A stretch of DNA of 64,000 bases from positions 1 through 64,000 of the forward strand of contig NZ_JAKSYG010000212.1 in assembly GCF_022829725.1 (NCBI RefSeq), written 5' to 3'. Every line of letters starts with the position of its first letter. The first letter of the stretch is position 1. Both the position numbers and the translations under genes were made by a program. Positions 7,832 through 15,605 of this stretch are shown here, one piece after another. This DNA comes from Methylobacterium sp. E-005 (GTDB lineage: Bacteria; Pseudomonadota; Alphaproteobacteria; Rhizobiales; Beijerinckiaceae). Under the pieces are notes generated by a model. The model saw nothing but the letters and a program-made list of their open reading frames with translations. It had not been told where the DNA came from and ran no database searches.

Positions 7832-10800
7832 ATGAAAGGCGGCATCTCCGCGCCCTTCATCCGGTTCCCGGTGGCGACCACGCTGATCATGGTCGGCATC
7901 CTGTTCCTCGGGGTGGTGGCCTATCCGCTGCTGGGCGTCGCGCCGCTGCCGCAGGTGGACTTCCCGACGATCCAGGTGACGGCACAGCTGCCCGGCGCGA
8001 GCCCGGAAACCATGGCGTCCTCCGTGGCGCAGCCCCTGGAGCGGCAATTCTCGCAGATCCCGGGCGTCTCACAGATGACGTCCCAGAGTTCCCTCGGGAT
8101 CTCGTCGATCACCGTTCAGTTCGACCTGAACCGGAACATCGACGGGGCGGCGAGCGACATCCAGGCGGCGATCAACGCCGCCAGCGGCCAGCTCCCGAAG
8201 AACCTGCCGACCCCGCCGACCTACCGGAAGGTCAACCCGGCCGATTCACCGATCCTCCTGCTCTCGGCCACCTCCGACACGATGCCGTTGATCGAGGTAG
8301 ATGACGCGGTCGACGTGCAACTCGCCCAGCGCATCAGCCAGATCTCCGGCGTGGCGCAGGTGTTCATCGGCGGCCAGCAGAAGCCGGCGATCCGCATCCA
8401 ACTCGATCCCGCCAAGCTCGTGGCCAAGAATCTGTCGATGGAGGACGTGCGCACGCAGCTCACTCTCACCACCGTCAACAACCCCAAGGGCAGTATCGAC
8501 GGCAGCAGCCACAGCTACACGATCTACGCCAACGACCAGCTGACCGCGGCGAAGAACTGGAACGACGTGATCGTCGCCTACCAGAACGGCGCGCCCTTGC
8601 GCGTGCGCGACATCGGCCGCGCGGTCGCCGGGCCGGAGGACACCAAGCAGGCCGGCTGGACCAACGGCAAGCGCGGCGTGTTCCTCGTGGTGTTCAAGCA
8701 GCCCGGCGCCAACGTGATCGACACGGTGGACAGCATCAAGGCGCAGCTGCCGCGTCTGACCGCAACGCTGCCAGCCGGCATCAAGATCGACATCCTGAGC
8801 GACCGCACCCAGACCATCCGCGCTTCGGTCGAGGACGTGCAGTTCACCCTCCTGCTCACCATCGTGCTGGTGGTGGCGGTGATCTTCGTCTTCCTGCGCA
8901 GCTTCTGGGCGACCGTGATCCCGAGCGTGACCGTGCCGCTCGCGCTCCTCGGCGCCTGCGCGCTGATGTGGATGGCGGGCTACACCCTCGACAACCTCTC
9001 GCTGATGGCGCTGACGATCTCGGTCGGTTTCGTGGTCGACGATGCGATCGTGGTGCTGGAGAACATCAGCCGCTACATCGAGGAGGGGATGCGGCCCATG
9101 GAGGCCGCCTACAAGGGTGCGGGCGAGATCGGCTTCACCATCGTGTCGATCTCGGTATCGCTGATTGCGGTGCTGATCCCGCTCCTGCTGATGGGCGGCA
9201 TTATCGGCCGTCTGTTCCGCGAGTTTGCCGTCGTGTTGTCGATGACGATCGCGGTCTCCGCCTTCGTCTCGCTCACGCTGACCCCGATGATGGCCTCACG
9301 GCTCCTCAAGCCGCACGGTGCCGAGCGGCACGGCCGCCTCTACCGGATGAGCGAGGCCGGGTTCGATTGGCTTCTGTCGCTCTATGAGGACGCCCTCGAC
9401 GTGGCCCTGCGCTTCCGCAAGGTCACGCTGCTGGTCTTCTTCGCGACGCTGGCGCTGACCGGCTACCTGTTCGTGGCGATCCCGAAAGGCTTCTTCCCGC
9501 AGCAGGATACCGGCTTCATGATCGGCGTCACCGAGGCGGGGCAGGATATCTCGTTCTCGGCGATGAAGACGCTGCAAGAGAAGGTCGGCGCCATCGTCCA
9601 GGCCGATCCGGCGGTGGCCACCGTCGGCATGTCGCTCGGCGGCAACGGGCAGGCGCTGAATTCCGGGCGCATGTACATCACGCTGAAGCCCCGCGATGAG
9701 CGCGACGTCAACGCCTTTCAGGTGATCGGGCGGCTGCGGCCGAAGCTGGAGCAGGTCGAGGGCATCCGCACCTTCATCCAGGCGACGCAGGACGTGCGCA
9801 CGGGCGGCCGCACCTCGCGCACCCAGTTCGAATACACGCTTCAGGATCCGAATCTCGCCGAGCTGAACACTTGGGCGCCGAAGATCCTCGACAAGATGAA
9901 GACCCTGCCGGAGCTGCGCGACGTCGCCACCGACCAGCAGACCCGCGGCACGACGCTCACCCTGTCGATCGACCGCGACGCGGCCTCGCGCTATGGCATC
10001 ACGCCTCAGCTCATCGACGACACGCTCTACGACGCGTTCGGCCAGCGGCAGATCGCGCAGTACTTCACGCAGCTCAACAGCTACCATGTGGTGCTGGAGG
10101 TTCTGCCGGCCCTGCAGGGCAGCGTCGACAGCCTGGACAAGATCTACATCAAGGCGCCGAACGGCGGTGGTCAGGTGCCGCTCGCGGCCTTCGCCCGCTG
10201 GACGACCGTGCCGGTCGCGCCGCTCGCCGTAAACCACCAGGGCCAGTTCCCGGCGGTGACGATCAGTTTCAACCTCGCCCCCGACGTGGCGCTGGGGCAG
10301 GCCACCGAGGCGATCGCGCAGGCGATGCGGGACTTGCAGGTGCCCCCCACCGTGACGAGCGGCTTCCAGGGCACGGCACAGGCCTTCCAGCAATCGCTCT
10401 CGACGGTGCCGCTGCTGATCCTGGCCGCCCTGTTCGTAGTCTATCTGATCCTCGGCATCCTCTATGAGAGCTTCATCCACCCGATCACCATCCTGTCGAC
10501 GCTGCCCTCGGCCGGCGTCGGCGCGCTCGCGGTGCTGATGTGGGCGGGATTCGATTTCAGCCTGATCGCGCTGATCGGCATCATCCTGCTGATCGGCATC
10601 GTGAAGAAGAACGGCATCATGCTGGTCGACTTCGCGATCGTGGCCGAGCGTGAGGAGGGGCTGACGCCGGAAGAGGCGATCCGGAAGGCCGCTTTGCTGC
10701 GTTTCCGTCCGATCCTGATGACCACGATGGCGGCGTTGCTCGGTGGTATCCCGCTCATGTTCGCCCATGGCACCGGGTCCGAGATCCGACAGCCGCTGGG

Positions 10801-11002
10801 CTACGCCATGGTGGGCGGTCTTGCGGTCAGCCAAGTCCTGACGCTGTTCACGACGCCCGTGATCTATATCTACCTCGACCGACTGGCCCATCGCTTCTCC
10901 TATCGGGACAAGCCGGAGGCCGCCGAATCCGTGCTCGATGAGCCCGCGGTCGAGCCGGTGGAGGAGGTTCGAGGGCCTCCGACGCTGCGGGCAGCGGAGT
11001 AA
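7832..11002 (+). CDS. RND multidrug efflux permease (MdtB/MdtC-like)
   Basis: 1056-residue inner-membrane proton/drug antiporter, normal length for the HAE1 family. It starts MKGGISAPFIRFPVATTLIM; twelve membrane spans and two large periplasmic loops are evident. The proton-relay Asp pair is in TM4 (SVGFVVDDAIVVLENI) and the partner Lys in TM10 (IGIVKKNGIMLVDFA). The mention of LGVAPLPQVDFPTIQVTAQL and the sequence GTTLTLSIDRDAASRYGITP fits the MdtBC branch rather than AcrB. Only one pump subunit is present, with no outer-membrane TolC gene next to it. No regulator is adjacent. Confidence 0.94.
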   Translation: MKGGISAPFIRFPVATTLIMVGILFLGVVAYPLLGVAPLPQVDFPTIQVTAQLPGASPETMASSVAQPLERQFSQIPGVSQMTSQSSLGISSITVQFDLNRNIDGAASDIQAAINAASGQLPKNLPTPPTYRKVNPADSPILLLSATSDTMPLIEVDDAVDVQLAQRISQISGVAQVFIGGQQKPAIRIQLDPAKLVAKNLSMEDVRTQLTLTTVNNPKGSIDGSSHSYTIYANDQLTAAKNWNDVIVAYQNGAPLRVRDIGRAVAGPEDTKQAGWTNGKRGVFLVVFKQPGANVIDTVDSIKAQLPRLTATLPAGIKIDILSDRTQTIRASVEDVQFTLLLTIVLVVAVIFVFLRSFWATVIPSVTVPLALLGACALMWMAGYTLDNLSLMALTISVGFVVDDAIVVLENISRYIEEGMRPMEAAYKGAGEIGFTIVSISVSLIAVLIPLLLMGGIIGRLFREFAVVLSMTIAVSAFVSLTLTPMMASRLLKPHGAERHGRLYRMSEAGFDWLLSLYEDALDVALRFRKVTLLVFFATLALTGYLFVAIPKGFFPQQDTGFMIGVTEAGQDISFSAMKTLQEKVGAIVQADPAVATVGMSLGGNGQALNSGRMYITLKPRDERDVNAFQVIGRLRPKLEQVEGIRTFIQATQDVRTGGRTSRTQFEYTLQDPNLAELNTWAPKILDKMKTLPELRDVATDQQTRGTTLTLSIDRDAASRYGITPQLIDDTLYDAFGQRQIAQYFTQLNSYHVVLEVLPALQGSVDSLDKIYIKAPNGGGQVPLAAFARWTTVPVAPLAVNHQGQFPAVTISFNLAPDVALGQATEAIAQAMRDLQVPPTVTSGFQGTAQAFQQSLSTVPLLILAALFVVYLILGILYESFIHPITILSTLPSAGVGALAVLMWAGFDFSLIALIGIILLIGIVKKNGIMLVDFAIVAEREEGLTPEEAIRKAALLRFRPILMTTMAALLGGIPLMFAHGTGSEIRQPLGYAMVGGLAVSQVLTLFTTPVIYIYLDRLAHRFSYRDKPEAAESVLDEPAVEPVEEVRGPPTLRAAE

Positions 11003-11094
11003 GTCGAGACGCACGTCACGCCGCTTCGCTTGGCACGGCCGGCTTCTGAACCAAATGAGTCCGGATAGGCCGGCAGGCCCATCGGATTCGAAGG

Positions 11095-12234
11095 ATGCGG
11101 ATGAGCCGGAATCTGCCGCTGCGAGGGCTCGTTGTCCTCACCCTGGAGCAGGCGGTCGCGGCGCCCTACTGCACCTCGAGGCTCGCCGATGCCGGGGCGC
11201 GAGTTATCAAGATCGAGCGCCCGGAGGGCGATTTCGCCCGGGGCTACGATGCGGCGGTCCATGGCCTGTCGAGCTACTTCGTCTGGCTCAATCGCGGCAA
11301 GGAGAGCCTCGTCGCGGATATCAAGGATCCGGAGGATGCGCGCCTGCTCCACGCGATCCTCGCCCGGGCCGACGTGTTCGTTCAGAACCTCGCCCCGGGC
11401 GCCGCTGCCCGCGCCGGCTTCGGGTCCGCAGAACTGCGCGCACGCCATCCGCGCCTGATCACCGTCGACATCTCTGGTTATGGTGCCGGCCACGCCTACA
11501 GCGACATGAAGGCCTACGATCTGCTGGTCCAGGCCGAGAGCGGGCTCGCCGGCATCACCGGCCATCCGGCGGGTCCCGGTCGGGTCGGCGTCTCGGTCTG
11601 CGACGTGGCCTGCGGGATGGACGCCCACGCCGCGGTCCTGGAGGCGCTGATCGCCCGGGGCATCACGGGCCAGGGCTGCGCTCTCGCGGTGAGCCTGTTC
11701 AGCGGCGCGGCCGACTGGATGAACGTGCCGCTGCTCTATTTCGAGGGCACCGGCCAAGAACCGCAGCGGGTCGGCCTCGCCCATCCCTCGATCTGTCCCT
11801 ACGGCGCCTTCCCGACCGCCGACGACAGCCTCGTGCTGATCTCGATCCAGAACGAACGTGAATGGGCGCGCTTCTGCGCGGTGGTGCTGGAGGATCCCGA
11901 CCTCGCAATCGCCGAGGGCTACGCGCCCAACACCGCCCGGGTCGCCAACCGCACGACTGTGGACCGGCGCGTGGCCGACACCCTGGCGCGGCTGACCCGC
12001 GAAGCCGCGGCGACCCGACTTCAGGAGGCCGGCACTGCCTACGGCTTCGTCAACACCCTCGCCGATCTCGCCGCCCATCCCGCTCTGATGCGCGCCGCGG
12101 TCGAGACGCCCGGCGGGACCGCCCATATCGTGGCGCCGCCGGTCCTGATCGACGGACAGGCCCGATCCCTTGGTCCGGTTCCCGCGATCGGCCAGCACAG
12201 CGCACGCATCCGCGGGGAATTCGCAGACCGGTGA
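11095..12234 (+). CDS. CaiB/BaiF family CoA-transferase
   Basis: 379-residue family III CoA-transferase (moves CoA between a carboxylic acid and an acyl-CoA). It has the N-terminal signature LEQAVAAPYCTSRLADAGAR, VIKIERPEGDFARGYD, the nucleotide-binding-like FVWLNRGKESLVADIK and the catalytic Asp in MKAYDLLVQAESGLAGITG (D142, equivalent to Asp169 in CaiB/formyl-CoA transferase). It is first of four genes with very short gaps (23, 10 and 1 bases), so it likely activates the substrate degraded by the rest. Relation to mesaconyl-CoA C1-C4 transferase is possible given the last gene of the operon, but not proven. ATG 11101 is an alternative start. Confidence 0.9.
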   Translation: MRMSRNLPLRGLVVLTLEQAVAAPYCTSRLADAGARVIKIERPEGDFARGYDAAVHGLSSYFVWLNRGKESLVADIKDPEDARLLHAILARADVFVQNLAPGAAARAGFGSAELRARHPRLITVDISGYGAGHAYSDMKAYDLLVQAESGLAGITGHPAGPGRVGVSVCDVACGMDAHAAVLEALIARGITGQGCALAVSLFSGAADWMNVPLLYFEGTGQEPQRVGLAHPSICPYGAFPTADDSLVLISIQNEREWARFCAVVLEDPDLAIAEGYAPNTARVANRTTVDRRVADTLARLTREAAATRLQEAGTAYGFVNTLADLAAHPALMRAAVETPGGTAHIVAPPVLIDGQARSLGPVPAIGQHSARIRGEFADR

Positions 12235-12257
12235 ACTTCACGACAGGGGAGGGGCGT

Positions 12258-13007
12258 ATGAGGCTCGACGGCAAGATCGCGATCGTGACGGGGGCGGGCA
12301 GCGGCTTCGGAGCAGGCATCGCCCGCCGTTTCGCCGAGGAAGGTGCACGGGTCGCCTGCATCGACATCGACAGACCGGCGGCCGAGCGGGTGGCGTCGGA
12401 GATCGGTGCGAATGCCTTCGCCGCCGGCGCGGATGTCGGCAGCGCCGCCGAGGTCGAGGCCGCTGTCGCGGCGACGCGCGAGCGCTTTGGCGATCCGCAC
12501 ATTCTGATCAACAACGCCGGCACCACCCACCGCAACAAGCCGCTGCTGGAGGTGACCGAGGAGGAGTTCGACCGCGTGTTCCGCGTGAACGTGAAGTCGA
12601 TCTTCCACTTCGTCCGGGCGGTCGCCCCCCTGATGCGCGACCAGGGGGGCGGCGTCATCGTGACTGTAAGCTCGACGGCCGCGCTCCGGCCGCGCCCTGG
12701 GCTGACATGGTACAACGCGTCGAAGGGCGCGGCGAGCCTCGCCTCCAAGTCGCTGGCGCTGGAACTCGCGCCCTGGAAGATCCGGGTGAACGCCCTCTGT
12801 CCGGTGATGGGCGCGACAGGGCTGCTCGAACAGTTCATGGGTGTGCCCGACACGCCCGAGAACCGCGCGCGGTTCATCGGCACGATCCCGCTGGGTCGGA
12901 TGTCGGAAGCCCGCGATATCGCGGCGGCGGCGCTGTTTCTGGCCTCGGACGAAGCCGAATTCATCACCGGTGTCGATCTGCCCGTCGATGGCGGCCGCAC
13001 GGCCTGA
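12258..13007 (+). CDS. Short-chain dehydrogenase/reductase
   Basis: 249-residue classical SDR oxidoreductase. The Rossmann glycine motif is VTGAGSGFGAGIARR, followed by D of CIDIDRP (favouring NAD), ILINNAGTTHRNKPL, and the active site with the Ser of VSSTAA and YNASK (Tyr-x3-Lys). The C-terminus GVDLPVDGGRTA is typical. ATG 12258 follows AGGGGAGGGG. In the operon it would oxidise a 3-hydroxyacyl-CoA or related hydroxy acid made by the hydratase; this is inferred from context. Confidence 0.92.
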   Translation: MRLDGKIAIVTGAGSGFGAGIARRFAEEGARVACIDIDRPAAERVASEIGANAFAAGADVGSAAEVEAAVAATRERFGDPHILINNAGTTHRNKPLLEVTEEEFDRVFRVNVKSIFHFVRAVAPLMRDQGGGVIVTVSSTAALRPRPGLTWYNASKGAASLASKSLALELAPWKIRVNALCPVMGATGLLEQFMGVPDTPENRARFIGTIPLGRMSEARDIAAAALFLASDEAEFITGVDLPVDGGRTA

Positions 13008-13017
13008 GGAGCGAGCC

Positions 13018-14166
13018 ATGGAAGCCTATACCGAGATCCGGGAAGCGGTGGCGAAGCTCTGCGCGGGCTTCCCGGGCTCCTACTGGCGGGCGCTCGATCG
13101 GGAGATGACCTACCCGACCGCCTTCGTGAACGCCCTCACCGAGAGCGGCTACCTCTCGGTCCTGATCCCGGAAGCGTATGGCGGCTCGGGTCTCCCGCTC
13201 TCGGCGGCCGCTGCGATCCTGGAGGAGGTGCAGCGGGCCGGCTGCAACGGTGGCGCCTGCCACGCACAGATGTACACGATGGGCACGCTGCTCCGGCACG
13301 GCTCGGAGGCTCAGAAGGCCGAGTACCTGCCGGGCATCGCCGAGGGGCGCCTGCGGTTGCAGGCCTTCGGTGTGACGGAGCCGACTTCCGGCACGGATAC
13401 CGGCAGCCTGCAAACCACGGCACGGCGCGAGGGCGACCGCTATGTGGTCAACGGGCAGAAGATCTGGACAAGCCGCGCGGAGCATTCCGACCTGATGCTG
13501 CTCCTCGCCCGGACGACACCGCGCAGTGAGGGCATGAAGCGCACCGACGGCCTGTCGGTGCTTCTCGTCGACATGCGGGAGGCGCGGGGCAACGGCCTCA
13601 CCATCCGGCCGATCCGCACGATGATGAATCACGCCACCACGGAGGTGTTCTTCGACAACCTCCGCGTTCCGGCCGAGAACCTGATCGGCGAGGAGGGCAG
13701 GGGCTTTCGTTACATCCTGTCCGGCATGAACGCGGAGCGCATCCTGATCGCCGCCGAATGCGTGGGCGATGCCAAATGGTTCATCGACAGGGCGAAGGCC
13801 TATGCCGGCGAGCGCTCGGTCTTCGGCCGGCCGATCGGCGCCAACCAGGGCGTGCAATTTCCGATCGCCCGGGCCTACGCCAACATGCGGGCGGCCGAGC
13901 TGATGGTGCGCGAGGCTTTGAATCTCTATGAGGGCGGCGCCAATCCGGGCGCCGAAGCCAATATGGCCAAGATGCTCGCCGCTGATGCGTCGTTCGAGGC
14001 GGCCAACGTCTGCATCCAGACCCATGGCGGCTTTGGCTTCGCCGAGGAATACGATGTGGAACGCAAGTTCCGCGAGACGCGCCTCTACCAAGTGGCGCCG
14101 ATCTCGACGAATTTGATCCTGGCCTACCTGTCCGAGCACGTGCTCGGCCTGCCGCGTGCGTACTGA
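13018..14166 (+). CDS. Acyl-CoA dehydrogenase family flavoprotein
   Basis: 382-residue FAD enzyme of the acyl-CoA dehydrogenase fold. FAD/substrate motifs: LQAFGVTEPTSGTDTGSLQT, GQKIWTSRAEHSDLMLLLAR, NAERILIAAECVGDAKWFID, and GGFGFAEEYDVERKFRETRL. The segment that normally reads YEGT and supplies the catalytic Glu is replaced by VAPISTNLILAYL (about residues 363-375), so the catalytic base must lie elsewhere, as in isovaleryl-CoA dehydrogenase, or the reaction differs. Start ATG 13018 is preceded by GAGGAGCG. It is the third gene of the CoA operon and its TGA is one base from the next ATG. Confidence 0.9.
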   Translation: MEAYTEIREAVAKLCAGFPGSYWRALDREMTYPTAFVNALTESGYLSVLIPEAYGGSGLPLSAAAAILEEVQRAGCNGGACHAQMYTMGTLLRHGSEAQKAEYLPGIAEGRLRLQAFGVTEPTSGTDTGSLQTTARREGDRYVVNGQKIWTSRAEHSDLMLLLARTTPRSEGMKRTDGLSVLLVDMREARGNGLTIRPIRTMMNHATTEVFFDNLRVPAENLIGEEGRGFRYILSGMNAERILIAAECVGDAKWFIDRAKAYAGERSVFGRPIGANQGVQFPIARAYANMRAAELMVREALNLYEGGANPGAEANMAKMLAADASFEAANVCIQTHGGFGFAEEYDVERKFRETRLYQVAPISTNLILAYLSEHVLGLPRAY

Positions 14167-14167
14167 G

Positions 14168-15001
14168 ATGAGCGACCTGACCGCCTGGATCGGCCGGACC
14201 CGCGCGCAATCGGACCTCGTCACGCCGCGTTTGATCGCCGAGTTCAACGCGACCTTCGCACCGCATCTCGCGCCGGTCGCGGATGGGACGGCGCCCCCCG
14301 CTCTGCATTGGTGCCTTGCCCCGGAGACGCCCCCGGCCGACGCCCTCGGGCCGGACGGGCACGCCGCGAAGGGCGGGTTCCTGCCCCCCGTGCCGCTGCC
14401 GCGCCGCATGTGGGCCGGCGGCCAGATCGAGACCGTGTCGGAATTGCACGTCGGCGATGCGATCACCCGCACCGAGACCGTGCGGGATGTGGTGTTCAAG
14501 GAGGGGCGCAGCGGACGTCTCTGCTTCGTCACCGTCGAGCACGCGGTGGCGACCGGCCGCGGCGTGGCGATTCGCGAGCGGCAGGACATCGTCTACCGGG
14601 AGGCTGCCGGCGCCGAGACGGGCCGGAGTTCCGATGCGGAGCGCGATGAGGCAAGCGCCTACGCTCACGTCTGGGCCGTGCCGGCGACACCGACCTTGCT
14701 GTTCCGCTACTCGGCCATGACGTTCAACGGCCACCGCTTCCACTATGACCAGCCCTACGCCACCCAGGTCGAGGGCTATGCGGATCTCGTGGTTCACGGG
14801 CCGATGCAGGCGACGCTGCTGATGAACCTCGCTGCCACGCTGCTGGGGCGGGTGCCGCGGATCTTCCGCTATCGCGGCTTGTCGCCGATGACCGCAAACC
14901 AGAGTGTTCGCGTCTGCGGCCGCCGAGGCGCGGCGGGATTCGAAGGTATCACCCTCGACGAGGCGGGCCGCCTCTGCATGCGCGCGCAGGCAGTCGAGTA
15001 G
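14168..15001 (+). CDS. Mesaconyl-C4-CoA hydratase-like (MaoC/HTD2 hot-dog) enzyme
   Basis: 277-residue hydratase of the HTD2/Meh type: an N-terminal FAS1-like dehydratase domain (RRMWAGGQIETVSELHVGD) and a C-terminal hot-dog with the catalytic Asp/His motif TFNGHRFHYDQPYATQVEGY followed by DLVVHGPMQATLL. This family includes mesaconyl-C4-CoA hydratase of the 3-hydroxypropionate bicycle and hydratases of branched dicarboxylyl-CoAs. It closes the operon with a CoA-transferase, SDR and dehydrogenase; together they suggest beta-oxidation-like degradation of a mesaconate/itaconate-type or related acid. The exact substrate is inference. Confidence 0.85.
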   Translation: MSDLTAWIGRTRAQSDLVTPRLIAEFNATFAPHLAPVADGTAPPALHWCLAPETPPADALGPDGHAAKGGFLPPVPLPRRMWAGGQIETVSELHVGDAITRTETVRDVVFKEGRSGRLCFVTVEHAVATGRGVAIRERQDIVYREAAGAETGRSSDAERDEASAYAHVWAVPATPTLLFRYSAMTFNGHRFHYDQPYATQVEGYADLVVHGPMQATLLMNLAATLLGRVPRIFRYRGLSPMTANQSVRVCGRRGAAGFEGITLDEAGRLCMRAQAVE

Positions 15002-15050
15002 CCGACCGTTTCGGCTGCGCAGCCGTCCCCGCATCCGAGGGATGGGTGGA

Positions 15051-15073
15051 CGCCCCGAGGGGGGATCGGGGCG
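15051..15073. terminator. Hairpin between convergent genes
   Basis: An 8 bp perfect stem CGCCCCGA / TCGGGGCG with a 7 base loop sits between the stop of the hydratase gene (15001) and that of ohr (15092). A shorter self-complementary GGCTGCGCAGCC lies at 15013-15024. No T-tract on either side, so its strength is uncertain. Confidence 0.5.
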
Positions 15074-15091
15074 CCCCGGATCGCGACCGCG

Positions 15092-15517
15092 TCAGGCGAG
15101 CTTCAGCCCGACATCGACGTTGCCGCGGGTCGCGTTCGAATACGGGCAGACCTGATGGGCGGCATCAACGAGCTTCTGCGCGTCGGCGCGATCGAGGCCC
15201 GGAAGGCTGACCGTCAGATCGGCGGTGATGCCGAAGCCGCCCTCGGAGCGCGGGCCGATGCCCACATCGGCGGTCACGCTGGTGTCGGCCGGGACCTTCA
15301 GCTGCAGCGAGGGCGCCACGGCCTTCATGGCGCCGAGGAAGCAGGCCGAGTAGCCGGAGGCGAAGAGCTGCTCCGGGTTCGCGCCGGGACCGCCCGCGCC
15401 GCCGAGCTCCTTCGGTGTCGCGAGCTTGACCTCGAAGCTGCCGTCGGCGGTACGGGCCGCGCCGTCGCGGCCTCCGGTGGCGGTGGCGGTGGTGCGGTAC
15501 TTCACGTCGACGGGCAT
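15092..15517 (-). CDS. ohr: Organic hydroperoxide resistance protein (Ohr/OsmC family)
   Basis: 141-residue thiol peroxidase reducing organic hydroperoxides in the cytoplasm. The two redox-active cysteines are in SGYSACFLGAMK (C59) and HQVCPYSNATRGN (C124), and the motif TPKELGGAGGPGANPEQLFA is the Ohr hallmark. Start ATG 15517 is set by GGAGAAACAT immediately upstream; an upstream ATG at 15550 is less likely. No OhrR-type MarR regulator is adjacent. OsmC is the alternative, but length and motifs favour Ohr. Confidence 0.93.
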   Translation of the reverse strand: MPVDVKYRTTATATGGRDGAARTADGSFEVKLATPKELGGAGGPGANPEQLFASGYSACFLGAMKAVAPSLQLKVPADTSVTADVGIGPRSEGGFGITADLTVSLPGLDRADAQKLVDAAHQVCPYSNATRGNVDVGLKLA

Positions 15518-15605
15518 ATGTTTCTCCGGTTTTCGGATACGTGTCGGCATCTAGGGGCGGGCGGGCCAGTGCATAGTCCCGGATTAGATTGTGCGCAATC
15601 GTTAT

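Noticed and set aside
9296..11014. A 572-codon open frame antisense to the RND pump
   Set aside because: Repeated His/Arg/Gln-rich sequence, no motif; the RND gene is complete on the plus strand.
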